Below are positions 1 through 8,310 of a DNA stretch of 43,062 bases, piece by piece. The notes beneath the pieces are model-generated. The model saw only the letters and a program-made list of their open reading frames with translations. It was not told where the DNA came from and did no database searches. This stretch comes from Caldilineales bacterium (GTDB taxonomy: Bacteria; Chloroflexota; Anaerolineae; J102): assembly GCA_024102915.1 (NCBI GenBank), contig JAGFJG010000194.1:1-43062 (forward strand). Reading direction: 5' to 3'. The position numbers and the translations under genes are program-made. The first letter of the stretch is position 1. Each line of letters begins with the position of its first letter.

Positions 1-123
1 AAGCTGACATCATCGGCTATGCACCTATGAACCTAGAACCAGTTGCTTGCTTCCAACTTCCACTGCCCTTGCAGGGGGTATGATTTTATCAGATTGTTAA
101 GAGTACGAGATTACCAGATACAA

Positions 124-165
124 CACACTGATTACTGATTACTAAATACTGAATACTGCCCACTG
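124..165. repeat. Degenerate heptamer array (ATTACTG/AATACTG type)
   Basis: Six consecutive 7-base units (CACACTG, ATTACTG, ATTACTA, AATACTG, AATACTG, CCCACTG) run through the space before the first gene and stop 11 bases short of its GTG. The reverse complement of the same unit type reappears at 2837-2857. Positions 1-123 upstream hold no gene that I can support; a TATGAT at 77-82 is a possible -10 but has no convincing -35. Confidence 0.8.
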
Positions 166-176
166 CCCTCCATCCC

Positions 177-860
177 GTGCCTTCCTCCCTTCCCGCTCTC
201 GCCGCCGCATTGGCGGAACCCGATTTTGCTTGGCCGTGCCACAGTATGGCGCAGGCATTTTTGCGCCAGCCCCTGGTGCCCGCGTACCGCACGCCGATTC
301 GCAGCCGCCTGGAAGTGCGGGTGAGCCGACTGGCCGATGCCGTGTCGTTGCTGGCCGAGCGCCTGGACAGATTACCTGCAGCCTATCGTCATTGGCGGCA
401 TTTTGATGCGGGCGCTTTCTTCGACTTTCGGTCCGCCCATGTCGAATCGCTGGTTCGCATCGAGCAATTGGGTGCAACGCTCGACATCACCCTGCATGCC
501 GATTTACTGTCCCCTTCCTTCCGGCTGGCCGAACGATTTTGGGCGCACGAATTTTGCCCAGCCTATCTGGCGGCCAGCGGCCACAGTGCCGACGCTTTCA
601 CCGAACACCTGCGCAAACGGATTTTCCCCGCTATGCAACGGCGAATGCAACAGGCTCGTGTTGAGATCGCAGCCGCTGGCGACCTGCTTTTCGGGCGAGG
701 CGACATCACATTCCTGATGTCGGCTGCTGCAGTCGATGAACGCCAGCGCCAGATCCGGCAGTTGCCGCCGGGTGACGAAGACCTGACTTTCGTATTCACC
801 CAGATTCCCACCCTGACCCTCAGCCGCAGCTTTGATCTGCTGGAACTGCGCGAGATGTAA
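177..860 (+). CDS. Uncharacterised 227-residue protein
   Basis: I do not recognise this protein. The frame is open for 227 codons, has the codon usage of its neighbours, and ends 4 bases before rfbB, so the two are probably co-transcribed. It has no signal peptide, membrane segment or obvious catalytic motif. Its residues are mixed aromatic and arginine-rich in the first two thirds. A stretch near residues 150-165 looks helical (RRMQQARVEIAAAGDLLF), and the C-terminus (TQIPTLTLSRSFDLLELREM) looks like an alternating beta/helix end. The start is uncertain. GTG at 177 gives the full length but has no Shine-Dalgarno sequence and follows a heptamer array; ATG at 246 would remove 23 residues. A role in nucleotide-sugar or surface-polysaccharide metabolism is only suggested by the neighbour. 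Confidence 0.65.
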   Translation: MPSSLPALAAALAEPDFAWPCHSMAQAFLRQPLVPAYRTPIRSRLEVRVSRLADAVSLLAERLDRLPAAYRHWRHFDAGAFFDFRSAHVESLVRIEQLGATLDITLHADLLSPSFRLAERFWAHEFCPAYLAASGHSADAFTEHLRKRIFPAMQRRMQQARVEIAAAGDLLFGRGDITFLMSAAAVDERQRQIRQLPPGDEDLTFVFTQIPTLTLSRSFDLLELREM

Positions 861-864
861 TCCC

Positions 865-1896
865 ATGAAAAACTTTCTGATCACCGGCGGCGCTGGTTTT
901 ATCGGCGCCAACTTCGTCCATCATTTACTGGAAAAATACCCGGATTATCGCGTCGTCGTCTTCGACAAACTTACCTACGCCGGGAATCTGCATAATCTGG
1001 CCGACGTCAGCGATGAACCCCGCTACACTTTCGTGCGCGGCGACATCTGCGACGCGCCCACGGTCGAGCGCGTGATCCTGGATCATGACATCGACACCAT
1101 CGTCAATTTCGCCGCCGAGACCCACGTCGATCGCTCGATCATGGACCCGGACGCCTTCATCCAGACTGACGTGTTCGGCACGTATGTACTCTTGGAAGCC
1201 GCTCGCAAGTTGAAACTGGAACGGTATCATCAGATTAGCACGGATGAAGTTTATGGGCATGTGCCGTATGGCCACTCGTCCGTGGAGACCGACCCCGTGG
1301 CCCCGCGCAGTCCCTATGCCGCCAGCAAAACCAGCGGCGATCTGATGGTGCACGCCTACTGGATCACCTATGGTTTGCCGGTGACGATCTCGCGCGGCTC
1401 CAACAATATCGGGCCGTACCAATACCCGGAGAAAGTCGTGCCCCTGTTCGTGACGAACGCCCTGGAAGGCAAGCCGCTGCCGGTCTATGGCGACGGCAAA
1501 CAGATGCGCGATTATCAGTGGGTTGGCGACCATTGCGAGGGCATCGATGCCGTTCTCCATCGCGGCGAGTTGGGAGAGGCCTACAACATCGGCACAGGCA
1601 CAGAGATCGAGAACCTGACAATGGTCGAGATTTTACTGGACGAAGTGGGCGCGCCGCGCAGCCTGATCCAGCACGTGGAGGACAGGCCCGGACATGACCG
1701 CCGCTATTCCCTCAACATCGCCAAGATACGTTCGCTTGGCTGGGAATCTCGCCACGACTGCGAGGCGGCCATCCGCAAGACCGTCCGCTGGTATGTGGAC
1801 AACGAGTGGTGGTGGCGACCCATCAAAGAAGGCGAGTTCAAGGATTATTACGAGCGCATGTACGGCAGCCGTAAGGTCTTGAGTGCGAGCGCTTGA
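865..1896 (+). CDS. rfbB: dTDP-glucose 4,6-dehydratase
   Basis: This 343-residue short-chain dehydrogenase family enzyme converts dTDP-D-glucose to dTDP-4-keto-6-deoxy-D-glucose, the second step of dTDP-L-rhamnose and other deoxysugar pathways, in the cytoplasm with bound NAD. The Rossmann motif TGGAGFIG is at residues 7-14. The dehydratase triad TDE is at 126-128, and the Tyr/Lys pair of YAASK is at 151 and 155. The segment SRGSNNIGPYQYPEK (about 176-190) and RPGHDRRY near 280 are typical of RfbB. An in-frame ATG at 832 lies inside the previous gene and would add 11 non-homologous residues, so ATG at 865 is preferred. The partners rfbA, rfbC and rfbD are not in this window. The product could also feed another 6-deoxysugar. 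Family assignment is secure. Confidence 0.95.
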   Translation: MKNFLITGGAGFIGANFVHHLLEKYPDYRVVVFDKLTYAGNLHNLADVSDEPRYTFVRGDICDAPTVERVILDHDIDTIVNFAAETHVDRSIMDPDAFIQTDVFGTYVLLEAARKLKLERYHQISTDEVYGHVPYGHSSVETDPVAPRSPYAASKTSGDLMVHAYWITYGLPVTISRGSNNIGPYQYPEKVVPLFVTNALEGKPLPVYGDGKQMRDYQWVGDHCEGIDAVLHRGELGEAYNIGTGTEIENLTMVEILLDEVGAPRSLIQHVEDRPGHDRRYSLNIAKIRSLGWESRHDCEAAIRKTVRWYVDNEWWWRPIKEGEFKDYYERMYGSRKVLSASA

Positions 1897-1910
1897 TGGG
1901 GGATGTTTCG

Positions 1911-1999
1911 AGTGTCAGGTTTCAAGTGTCAAGTGTCACGTAACGTGATAATCTCTGATTGTTCTCTGCGTTCTCTGCGTTCTTTGCTTCTTTGCGTTT
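1911..1999. repeat. Heptamer run (AGTGTCA) followed by TTCTCTGCG/TTCTTTGCG repeats
   Basis: Four heptamers, AGTGTCA GGTTTCA AGTGTCA AGTGTCA, occupy 1911-1938. A short palindromic patch (CACGTAACGTG) follows. Then come 8-9 base repeats TTCTCTGCG, TTCTCTGCG, TTCTTTGC, TTCTTTGCG, ending three bases before the ATG of the ABC ATPase. No Shine-Dalgarno sequence is present; the repeats occupy its place. Confidence 0.8.
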
Positions 2000-2830
2000 A
2001 TGCCTAACCGCCAACGCCTCCCTTATCCCACCGCCGAGCACCTGCCCGACGCACCCAGTCTGTCTGTGCAGGATGTGTCCGTGCGTTACAACGGCACGGT
2101 GGCGCTCGAAAGTGTCTCGTTCGTGGTCAACCCCGGCGAACGGGTGGCGGTGGTGGGACCAAATGGCGCCGGCAAGAGCACGCTGTTTCAGGTCATCGCC
2201 GGCACGCTGAAACCCAACGAGGGCAGCATCCGCATTTTCGGCAATCCGCCGGGCGGGCATATCTGCATCGGCTACGTGCCACAGCGCAACCAGATTGACT
2301 GGAGCTTCCCGGTGGCGGTTTCCGATGTGGTGATGATGGGGCGCAGCGGCAAGATCGGCCTGTTCAAATGGCCGAGAAAACAGGATTGGACCTTGGTGGA
2401 AACCTCGTTGCAGCAGGTGGGGATGGTCGAGCTGGCCAAACGCCAGATTGGAGAACTGTCGGGCGGGCAACAGCAGCGCGTGTTCCTGGCGCGGGCGCTG
2501 GCCCAGGAGGCTGAAATCCTGCTGCTCGACGAACCACTCAGCGGTCTGGATACCCCCAGCCAGGAAAACCTGCTCGATATCCTCGATTCATTGCGGGATC
2601 AGGGGATCACCATCCTGGTCGCCACGCACGATCTCGACCAGGCCGCCAGCCATTTCGATAAGATGATGCTGCTCAATCGCCGCCTGATCGCCTTTGGCCA
2701 GCCGGATGAAGTCTATACCTCGGCCAATCTGGTGCGCACCTATGGCGGGCATTTGCACGTGCTGCCGGGCGAGGATGGCAGTGACGAGCAGTTGTTATTG
2801 GCGGATACGTGTTGTGATGGGGATCAGTAA
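2000..2830 (+). CDS. ABC transporter ATP-binding protein, manganese/zinc type
   Basis: This 276-residue cytoplasmic ATPase subunit would power a membrane importer. It has Walker A GPNGAGKST at residues 53-61, the Q-loop in GYVPQRNQIDW near 91-101, signature LSGGQQQR at 153-160, Walker B ILLLDEP at 173-179 and the switch histidine H210. The Q-loop context (VPQRNQIDWSFP followed by VSDVVMMGR) is the pattern I associate with the Mn/Zn/Fe chelate importers of the ZnuC/MntB group, so metal uptake is the best guess. Normally a membrane permease and a metal-binding protein lie alongside, but here rfbB is upstream and recD2 is convergent downstream, so the subunit is an orphan. The C-terminal tail of about 25 residues is acidic and contains a CC pair. 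The start is ATG 2000, directly after a repeat run without a ribosome-binding site. Confidence 0.88.
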   Translation: MPNRQRLPYPTAEHLPDAPSLSVQDVSVRYNGTVALESVSFVVNPGERVAVVGPNGAGKSTLFQVIAGTLKPNEGSIRIFGNPPGGHICIGYVPQRNQIDWSFPVAVSDVVMMGRSGKIGLFKWPRKQDWTLVETSLQQVGMVELAKRQIGELSGGQQQRVFLARALAQEAEILLLDEPLSGLDTPSQENLLDILDSLRDQGITILVATHDLDQAASHFDKMMLLNRRLIAFGQPDEVYTSANLVRTYGGHLHVLPGEDGSDEQLLLADTCCDGDQ

Positions 2831-2933
2831 GAAGTAAGCAGTATTCAGTAATCAGTTATACTTCGTGTGCTCACTGCTCACTGCTCACTGCTCACTGCTC
2901 ACTGCTCACTACTCACTGCTCACTGCTCACTGC
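2831..2933. repeat. Heptamer array (TCACTGC)9 between convergent genes
   Basis: The space between the ABC ATPase and recD2 opens with AGTATTC AGTAATC AGTTATA (2837-2857). It continues with nine exact-length units of TCACTGC (one variant TCACTAC) at 2871-2933. The last unit ends at the base before the recD2 stop codon (2934-2936). The same TCACTGC unit on the same strand recurs at 39197-39238, upstream of a start codon. Confidence 0.93.
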
Positions 2934-5141
2934 CTAACCCGCTCGCAATCGCTCGGCCAGAGCGGAATGGCGCTCCGAGACTTTATCGTTGCGCACAGCG
3001 ATGCCGATGGCGCGGCGCGTGCCCGCCATGACCACTAGCTCTTTGGCGCGGGTGACGGCGGTGTAGAGCAGGTTGCGCTGCAACATGACATAATGCGTGG
3101 TGTGGAAGGGCAGCACCACCGCCCGGTATTCTGACCCCTGGCTTTTGTGCACCGACACCGCCCAGGCGTGGACGAGTTCGTCCAGGTTCGCCCAATCGTA
3201 GACCACCGCCCGCCCGTCGATCGTGGCCGTGAGCGTGTGCATCACCACATCGATCTCGCTGACCACGCCCATGTCGCCGTTGAACACTTCCAGATCGTAG
3301 TTGTTGCGCGTCTGCATGATGCGGTCGCCCACGCGGAAGATGCGCCCGCCAAAACTGCGTTCGGGTTTGTGCGGATGGGCGGGGTTCAGGGCCAATTGCA
3401 GCCGCCGGTTGAGCTCGCCCACGCCGATCGCCCCGCGATGCATGGGGCTGAGCACCTGAATATCCTCGGCGGGGATGCCGAAACGCTGGGGGATGCGCGT
3501 CTGCACGAGCTCGATCACCATGTCGGCGCAGCGCTCCACGTCGTCGATCACGAACAAGAAGAAATCGGTGGCGTCGTCGGGGAAGAGGGGCATCTGCCCG
3601 TGATTGATGCGGTGGGCGTTGGTGATGATGTAACTGTCGGCGGCCTGGCGGAAGATCGTTTCCAGCCGCACCACCGCCACCTCGCCCGAATCGATCACGT
3701 CGTGCAGCACATTGCCCGCGCCCACGGATGGCAATTGGTCCACATCGCCTACCAATAACAGATGCGCGCCCGGTGGGATCGCTTTCAACAGATGGTTGGT
3801 CAACAGCAGGTCGAGCATCGACGCCTCGTCCACGATCAACATGTCGATGTCGAGGGGGTTGTCGGCATTGAATTTGAAGGTGAATCCCTCACTGGGCTGC
3901 ACTTCCAACAGGCGGTGGATGGTCCTGGCCTCGTGGCCGGTGGCCTCGGCCATGCGTTTGGCTGCCCGACCGGTGGGCGCGGCCAGAGCGAAGCGGTTGC
4001 CCGCCGACCGCAGCAGGCGGATCAGCGCCCGCAGAGTTGTGGTCTTGCCGGTGCCGGGGCCGCCGGTCAGCACCGTCACCGGTTGGGTGAGGGCGGTGCG
4101 CACGGCCAGGCGCTGGGCGGGGGCCAGATCCACGCCGATCTGTTGCTGCAATTGACCGAATGCCTGTTCCCAATCCAGGCGGGTGAACGCGGGCAGGAGC
4201 GAATGCCCCAGGGCGGCGCTGGCCTCGTTCAACTTGCGCAGACGTCCGGCCACGCCGATTTCCCCGTAATAAAAGGGGGCCAGATAGACCGCCTGGGTTT
4301 CCGCCAGTTTCTCACCGGATTCGCCGATTTGATACATCACCGGCTCCACCCGCACCTGTTCCTCCGCCTGCAAGCTATCGATGGCGCTCTCCACTTGCGG
4401 TTGCGTCACCCCCAGCAATTCGACGGCCTCGGTTGTGAGGTCGGGCCGGGGCGTGAACACATGCCCTTCGTCCGATTGCTGGCCCAGCACATAAGCCACG
4501 CCCGCGGCCACGCGCTCCGGGCTGTCGTGGGGGATGCCCATGGCCTGGGCGATTTTGTCGGCGGTGAGAAAGCCGATGCCGTAGATGTCGCGTTGCAGGC
4601 GGTAGGGGTCGGTTTTGAGTACGCCCACCGCAGCATCGCCATAATGTTTGTAGATTTTGACGGCCAGCCCGGTGCTGACCCCGTGCGATTGCAGGAAGAT
4701 CATCACTTCTTTGATCTGGCGCTGTTCTTCCCAGGCGGACTTGACCATCGCCACCCGTTTCTTGCCCACGCCCAGGGCCTCGCTCAGCCGATCCGGATCT
4801 TCGTCGATCACGCGCAGTGTGTCGGGGCCAAAGCGGCGGACGATGCGTTTGGCCGTGACCGGGCCGATGCCCTTGATCAGGCCTGACCCCAGGTATTTTT
4901 CGATCCCGACCGCCGTCGCCGGCAACACTGTCTTGAAATCCTCGACCTTGAACTGGCGGCCATATTGCGTGTGGCTGGTCCACACCCCGCGCAATTCCAC
5001 CGATTCCCCCACATTGATGCCCAGCATGTTGCCGACCACGGTTTCCTGCGCCCCGCGTTCGGGCGTCAGCCGGGCGACGGTGTAGCCGTTTTCTTCGTTA
5101 TGATAGGTGATGCGCTCGATGACGCCGGTGAGGGTTTGCAC
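2934..5141 (-). CDS. recD2: RecD2-type ATP-dependent DNA helicase
   Basis: This 735-residue superfamily 1B helicase belongs to the RecD2 (RecD/TraA) group, which unwinds DNA 5'-3' in repair and works without RecBC. The N-terminal OB-like and helix-hairpin-helix portion spans about 1-215 (GLIKGIGPVTAKRIVRRFG near 88-106). Walker A TGGPGTGKTTT is at 359-369, the Walker B region IVDEAS at 436-441, and the motif III-like segment LLVGDVDQLPSVG near 462-474. Motif V is VSVHKSQGSEYRAVV at 662-676 and motif VI LLYTAVTRAK at 691-700. Length and the long N-terminal extension fit RecD2 rather than RecD of RecBCD. The ATG at 5141 gives the expected N-terminus (GVIERITYHNEENGYTV). The upstream DUF2283 gene ends 20 bases away, so co-transcription is possible. 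A heptamer array abuts the stop codon. Confidence 0.95.
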   Translation of the reverse strand: MQTLTGVIERITYHNEENGYTVARLTPERGAQETVVGNMLGINVGESVELRGVWTSHTQYGRQFKVEDFKTVLPATAVGIEKYLGSGLIKGIGPVTAKRIVRRFGPDTLRVIDEDPDRLSEALGVGKKRVAMVKSAWEEQRQIKEVMIFLQSHGVSTGLAVKIYKHYGDAAVGVLKTDPYRLQRDIYGIGFLTADKIAQAMGIPHDSPERVAAGVAYVLGQQSDEGHVFTPRPDLTTEAVELLGVTQPQVESAIDSLQAEEQVRVEPVMYQIGESGEKLAETQAVYLAPFYYGEIGVAGRLRKLNEASAALGHSLLPAFTRLDWEQAFGQLQQQIGVDLAPAQRLAVRTALTQPVTVLTGGPGTGKTTTLRALIRLLRSAGNRFALAAPTGRAAKRMAEATGHEARTIHRLLEVQPSEGFTFKFNADNPLDIDMLIVDEASMLDLLLTNHLLKAIPPGAHLLLVGDVDQLPSVGAGNVLHDVIDSGEVAVVRLETIFRQAADSYIITNAHRINHGQMPLFPDDATDFFLFVIDDVERCADMVIELVQTRIPQRFGIPAEDIQVLSPMHRGAIGVGELNRRLQLALNPAHPHKPERSFGGRIFRVGDRIMQTRNNYDLEVFNGDMGVVSEIDVVMHTLTATIDGRAVVYDWANLDELVHAWAVSVHKSQGSEYRAVVLPFHTTHYVMLQRNLLYTAVTRAKELVVMAGTRRAIGIAVRNDKVSERHSALAERLRAG

Positions 5142-5161
5142 GGATGCATGTTTGCGTGTTA

Positions 5162-5380
5162 TCAGGCTAACAAACGCTGACTCTGGGCAGGTATTTGCTT
5201 GAGTGTGATCTCGCTCAATTCGATTTTCTTACTGGCATTGTCGATATCGATGCCGACAAGATTCCCATCGGCATCATAGTCAAGCACAATGCCCTCGGAA
5301 ATCTCCACGCTATCAATGCTGGCGGCGGCGGAGAGGTCGATATAGAGTGAATCGGTGCCGGGATAGTATTGAAGTTTCAT
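5162..5380 (-). CDS. DUF2283 domain protein, 72 residues
   Basis: This small protein begins MKLQYYPGTDSLYIDLS and contains VEISEGIVLDYDADGNLVGIDI, the conserved core of the DUF2283 family. That family consists of short proteins of unknown function, often found beside toxin-antitoxin genes or scattered singly in Chloroflexota and Cyanobacteria. The whole protein is the domain: two beta-rich halves with the family's acidic DxDADGN turn at about residues 35-40. The frame is open further upstream, but the ATG at 5380 starts exactly at the domain. A longer start would overlap the WD40 gene. It lies 46 bases after the WD40 gene and 20 bases before recD2. No RelE- or DUF4258-like partner gene is adjacent, so a toxin-antitoxin reading is not supported. 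Confidence 0.85.
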   Translation of the reverse strand: MKLQYYPGTDSLYIDLSAAASIDSVEISEGIVLDYDADGNLVGIDIDNASKKIELSEITLKQIPAQSQRLLA

Positions 5381-5426
5381 GGTTTGAATCCAGGAGCGGG
5401 ATGTTGGAAGCAATACCACTGAAGTG

Positions 5427-6389
5427 TCAATGACGATACTTCCATAATCGAATTTTGGCACCACCATCAGATCCTGCAGCCATTATTGGATTGAAAGGAT
5501 GGAATGCCACTCCGCCTCTTAGGCCCCCCGTAAACTCGGGTACCTGTGCTACCTGTTCCCAATCGTGACATCTCCAAACTCTTATTACGTTATCTTCTGA
5601 GACGGCAGCAAGTACTTTGCCATCATTTGAGAAACGAACACAGAATACACGATCATGTGCTTCGTCTAAACGCGTAACCAAGCATTCGTCAACTAAATCC
5701 CAAATGTATACGCTATTATCCCAGCTGCCTGCCGCTAAATATCGTTCGTCTGATGACCAATCTAAATAACTGATGGGACCGAAATGCCCATCAAGTTGGC
5801 TCAGAACAATGTTTGTTTCCAAATCTATAATCTGAATCGGCATGGATCTGATGTTAAGTGCTGCCAAACTCTTTGTTGGCGATAGTGCCAAATTTAAGGG
5901 CGTGTGGCCCCCATTTAACACATGAATCTGTTGAACTTCTCCACTATATATATCCCACATCAGCAGACGTCCACCGGAATTGAGGATCAGTACGGACTTA
6001 TTATCAAGTAGCCATGCCATACCCTCAACTTTCCCATGAAGCCCATGCGATTCATCCCAGCGATTCAGTTGGTTTACTATTAACTCTGGATTACGAGGGC
6101 TAGACTCCTGACTTAGATCATGAATCTGAATACCATCAATGGTACTGATTGCCATCATGGTACAATCAGATGACCAGGATATTCCATTTGGAGCCGCATT
6201 GATAAATCTGTAGTCAATCGATTTTTGGTCAATATTCCAGAAAAGATAACTTTCCCATTTTTCATACATCGCCAGAATGGTACCATCTGGTGACCATTCC
6301 ATTCCATCAACTCTGGTTTTTTGAAATTGGATTTCATCTATTATTTCAAACCCAGATGCAAATACCGTTGTATAGCTATTATTACTCAT
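5427..6389 (-). CDS. WD40-repeat protein
   Basis: This 320-residue protein is made almost wholly of WD40-type beta-propeller repeats; such proteins act as protein-interaction scaffolds. Clear blades are LDWSSDERYLAAGSWDNSVYIWDL (about 210-235), VRFSNDGKVLAAVSEDNVIRVWRC (about 252-276) and VAFHPFNPIMAAGSDGGAKIRLWKY at the C-terminus. More degenerate ones lie upstream (MEWSPDGTILAMYEKWESYLFWNI, ISWSSDCTMMAISTIDGIQIHDL). About six or seven blades can be counted, enough for one closed propeller. No signal peptide, kinase or effector domain is fused. The start ATG at 6389 is preceded by AAAGGATG. Base composition differs from its neighbours: one sampled line (5641-5700) is 26/60 G+C, against 35/60 in the VWA gene (7081-7140). 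That suggests a gene acquired separately. Confidence 0.88.
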   Translation of the reverse strand: MSNNSYTTVFASGFEIIDEIQFQKTRVDGMEWSPDGTILAMYEKWESYLFWNIDQKSIDYRFINAAPNGISWSSDCTMMAISTIDGIQIHDLSQESSPRNPELIVNQLNRWDESHGLHGKVEGMAWLLDNKSVLILNSGGRLLMWDIYSGEVQQIHVLNGGHTPLNLALSPTKSLAALNIRSMPIQIIDLETNIVLSQLDGHFGPISYLDWSSDERYLAAGSWDNSVYIWDLVDECLVTRLDEAHDRVFCVRFSNDGKVLAAVSEDNVIRVWRCHDWEQVAQVPEFTGGLRGGVAFHPFNPIMAAGSDGGAKIRLWKYRH

Positions 6390-6586
6390 GGATCATCCTT
6401 TGAACATTCAGAGTGACCGTCGCGTCAGCGAAAACATTACCCTAATACGAGTAAATAGAATGTATGGTTTTAGGGAGTAGTTGAATTGTAACCGTAGAAG
6501 AAGTCAAGGATATTATGCGGTTAAATGGGTTTTCAGAGCAACGTTTTCTCTAGCCCCGACAAATACTTCTGCAACATTAATTAGCC

Positions 6587-7966
6587 CTACGGCCTCGTCA
6601 ATATCTGATCCACCGCCCGCACGAGATCGGACAGATTTTGTACATGCTCGACCTGATCGATGAAGGGCAGATAATCGAGCATATCGCTGTCGCCCGACCC
6701 CCACATCGGTTCCGGCTCCGGCGTCAGCCACAACACCCGGCGGGCGCGGCGCTGCAAATTCTGCATCAGGTCGAGACGCGGGTCGTTGTAATTGTTGCGG
6801 CCATCCCCCACGAAAATCAGCGTGGTGCGCTGGTCGACCGTGTCCATGAATTGCTTGCAAAAAGTGTCGAGGCTGTGGCCCAGGCTGGTGTTGTAATACC
6901 CCGGCTGCAGGCGGGTGAGCACGATCTCGACGGCCACATCGGGCCGGTGTTCGGCGAAGTCGGGCGAGATATCGTGGATGTCGGAGATGAAGGCGAAGGA
7001 GCGAGCCTGGCCCACCTGATCCTGCAATTCGTAGATCAGCCGCAGCATGAATTCGACCACTGGCCGCATCGAGGTGGAGACGTCGCAGATCAGGCAGAGA
7101 CGAGGCTTGAGATGGCGCTTTTTCCAGCGCATTTCCACGGGGACGCCGCCGTAGCGCAAGTTTGCGCGCAACGTGCCCTTGGCGTCGAGCACGCCCTTTT
7201 TGCCGCGCTTGCGCCGCAACGCCGCCCGCGCTCGCAGGTGCGCGGCCAGCCGCCGGATTTGCTCGCGCAAGACTTCCGCCTCCGCCTCGGACAGGTTGCG
7301 GAAGGGGCGCTCCATCAGGTCGTCCATATTGGGGCGCGGCTCGAACTGGTCGGCCTGGTTGCGAGCGATCTCGCCGCCGACATAATGGGCGATCTGCTCT
7401 TTCCATGCGTCCAGATTGTCGGCGATGCCCTGGGCCAGCAATTGCGCCTCGATCGGGTCCATGCCCTGCTCGGCCAGTTCTGCCAACAACGCCTGGATTT
7501 CTTCGAGCAATTTGTCGAAGCCCATCTCGCTGAGCATACGCCGCGTGAACCAGCGCTGTTGGTAGGGATGGCTGGCGTTTGGCAGACCCGCCTGTTCCCC
7601 GGCCTGCTGTAACTCATCCGGGCGCAGGCGCTCGCCCCGCAGCAATCTTTCCAGCATGTCGCTGAGGCGGTCGCGCATGTTTTCCAGCGCTTCTTGCAAC
7701 ATCGACTGCGTGTCCGGGTCCATGTCCTCGGTCAGGTCCATGGTGGGCGGGCCGTCGCCGCCAAAGTACAGCGGGAACAGCCGTTCGAAGATGGGGATGT
7801 CGGCGGGGTCTTTGACGAGGGTGGCGGCGAGGAGATGCTCGAACTGGTCGCGGCGCTGCACGCCCATCAAGTCCACAGCGCGCCAGGCGTCGGCGCTCTC
7901 GGCCAAAGAGATGCGCACGCCCGCGGCCCGCAGGCCGGTGATGAAGTCGATGATGCGTTGTTCCAT
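6587..7966 (-). CDS. VWA domain protein (CoxE-like), partner of MoxR
   Basis: This 459-residue cytoplasmic protein has a C-terminal von Willebrand factor A domain. The metal-ion-dependent adhesion site motif DVSTS is at 295-299 in CLICDVSTSMRPVVEFML, and FVGDGRNNYNDPRLD lies further on. The N-terminal half is helical and rich in Arg, Glu and Gln, as in the CoxE-like family. Proteins of this type work with MoxR AAA+ ATPases to insert metals or remodel protein complexes; which target applies here cannot be read from the sequence. The MoxR gene is about 1.3 kb upstream on the same strand, separated by three small genes. ATG at 7966 is chosen because the residues before it (MRLLCDLRALISSS) come from a repeat-like spacer. 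Codon usage fits the genome. Confidence 0.9.
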   Translation of the reverse strand: MEQRIIDFITGLRAAGVRISLAESADAWRAVDLMGVQRRDQFEHLLAATLVKDPADIPIFERLFPLYFGGDGPPTMDLTEDMDPDTQSMLQEALENMRDRLSDMLERLLRGERLRPDELQQAGEQAGLPNASHPYQQRWFTRRMLSEMGFDKLLEEIQALLAELAEQGMDPIEAQLLAQGIADNLDAWKEQIAHYVGGEIARNQADQFEPRPNMDDLMERPFRNLSEAEAEVLREQIRRLAAHLRARAALRRKRGKKGVLDAKGTLRANLRYGGVPVEMRWKKRHLKPRLCLICDVSTSMRPVVEFMLRLIYELQDQVGQARSFAFISDIHDISPDFAEHRPDVAVEIVLTRLQPGYYNTSLGHSLDTFCKQFMDTVDQRTTLIFVGDGRNNYNDPRLDLMQNLQRRARRVLWLTPEPEPMWGSGDSDMLDYLPFIDQVEHVQNLSDLVRAVDQILTRP

Positions 7967-8088
7967 GGAAGAGGAAATCAGGGCACGGAGATCACAGAGG
8001 AGGCGCAAAGATCATAGGGATTCTTTAAATGCTCTTGGTTCTCTGTGTCGATATCTAGTGCGTGTTGCGTGAGGCTGGCAGCGATTTT

Positions 8089-8310
8089 CTACGCTGCCAA
8101 CAACACTCGCTCGGCTTCTTCCGGCACCTGGATGGCGGCAAACATCGAAGCTGGATATAGATATCCTTCCGGCTCCGATTTATCCTCATCGATGACGCGA
8201 AGCATGTCTTGGGCGTTTGCCTGCTCATCAGGCAATGTGCGATAGACTTTGCCGACGATCAGGCTTGCCGGATAATTCGTGTTTTTGAGGCAAATTACGA
8301 AGTCATTCAT
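8089..8310 (-). CDS. Conserved small protein of unknown function, 73 residues
   Basis: This 73-residue protein begins MNDFVICLKNTNYPASLIVGKVYRTLPD and ends with GYLYPASMFAAIQVPEEAERVLLA. I recall similar short 'NTxYPASLxxGKVYR...GEDYLYPAxxF' proteins as common orphan genes in Chloroflexota and Cyanobacteria, with no assigned function. The pattern of beta strands (VGKVYRTL, MLRVID, GYLYP) suggests a small SH3-like or OB-like barrel. Start ATG 8310 is inside the last codons of the preceding gene: its stop TGA is 8303-8305, so the two frames overlap by 8 bases, which implies translational coupling. An upstream extension of the frame to 8400 would overlap that gene heavily and is rejected. It sits between MoxR and VWA genes, with a 122-base spacer before the VWA gene. 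Confidence 0.8.
   Translation of the reverse strand: MNDFVICLKNTNYPASLIVGKVYRTLPDEQANAQDMLRVIDEDKSEPEGYLYPASMFAAIQVPEEAERVLLAA

Noticed and set aside
3762..4886. A 374-codon open frame on the plus strand inside recD2
   Set aside because: It is the complement of a well-supported helicase gene in GC-rich DNA, and its His- and Gly-rich composition has no domain sense.
5162..5467. A longer DUF2283 protein of 101 residues
   Set aside because: The extra 29 residues precede the domain and overlap the WD40 gene. ATG 5380 fits the family start.
5162..5467. Toxin-antitoxin module at the DUF2283 gene
   Set aside because: Its neighbours are a WD40 gene and recD2; no toxin-like partner is adjacent.
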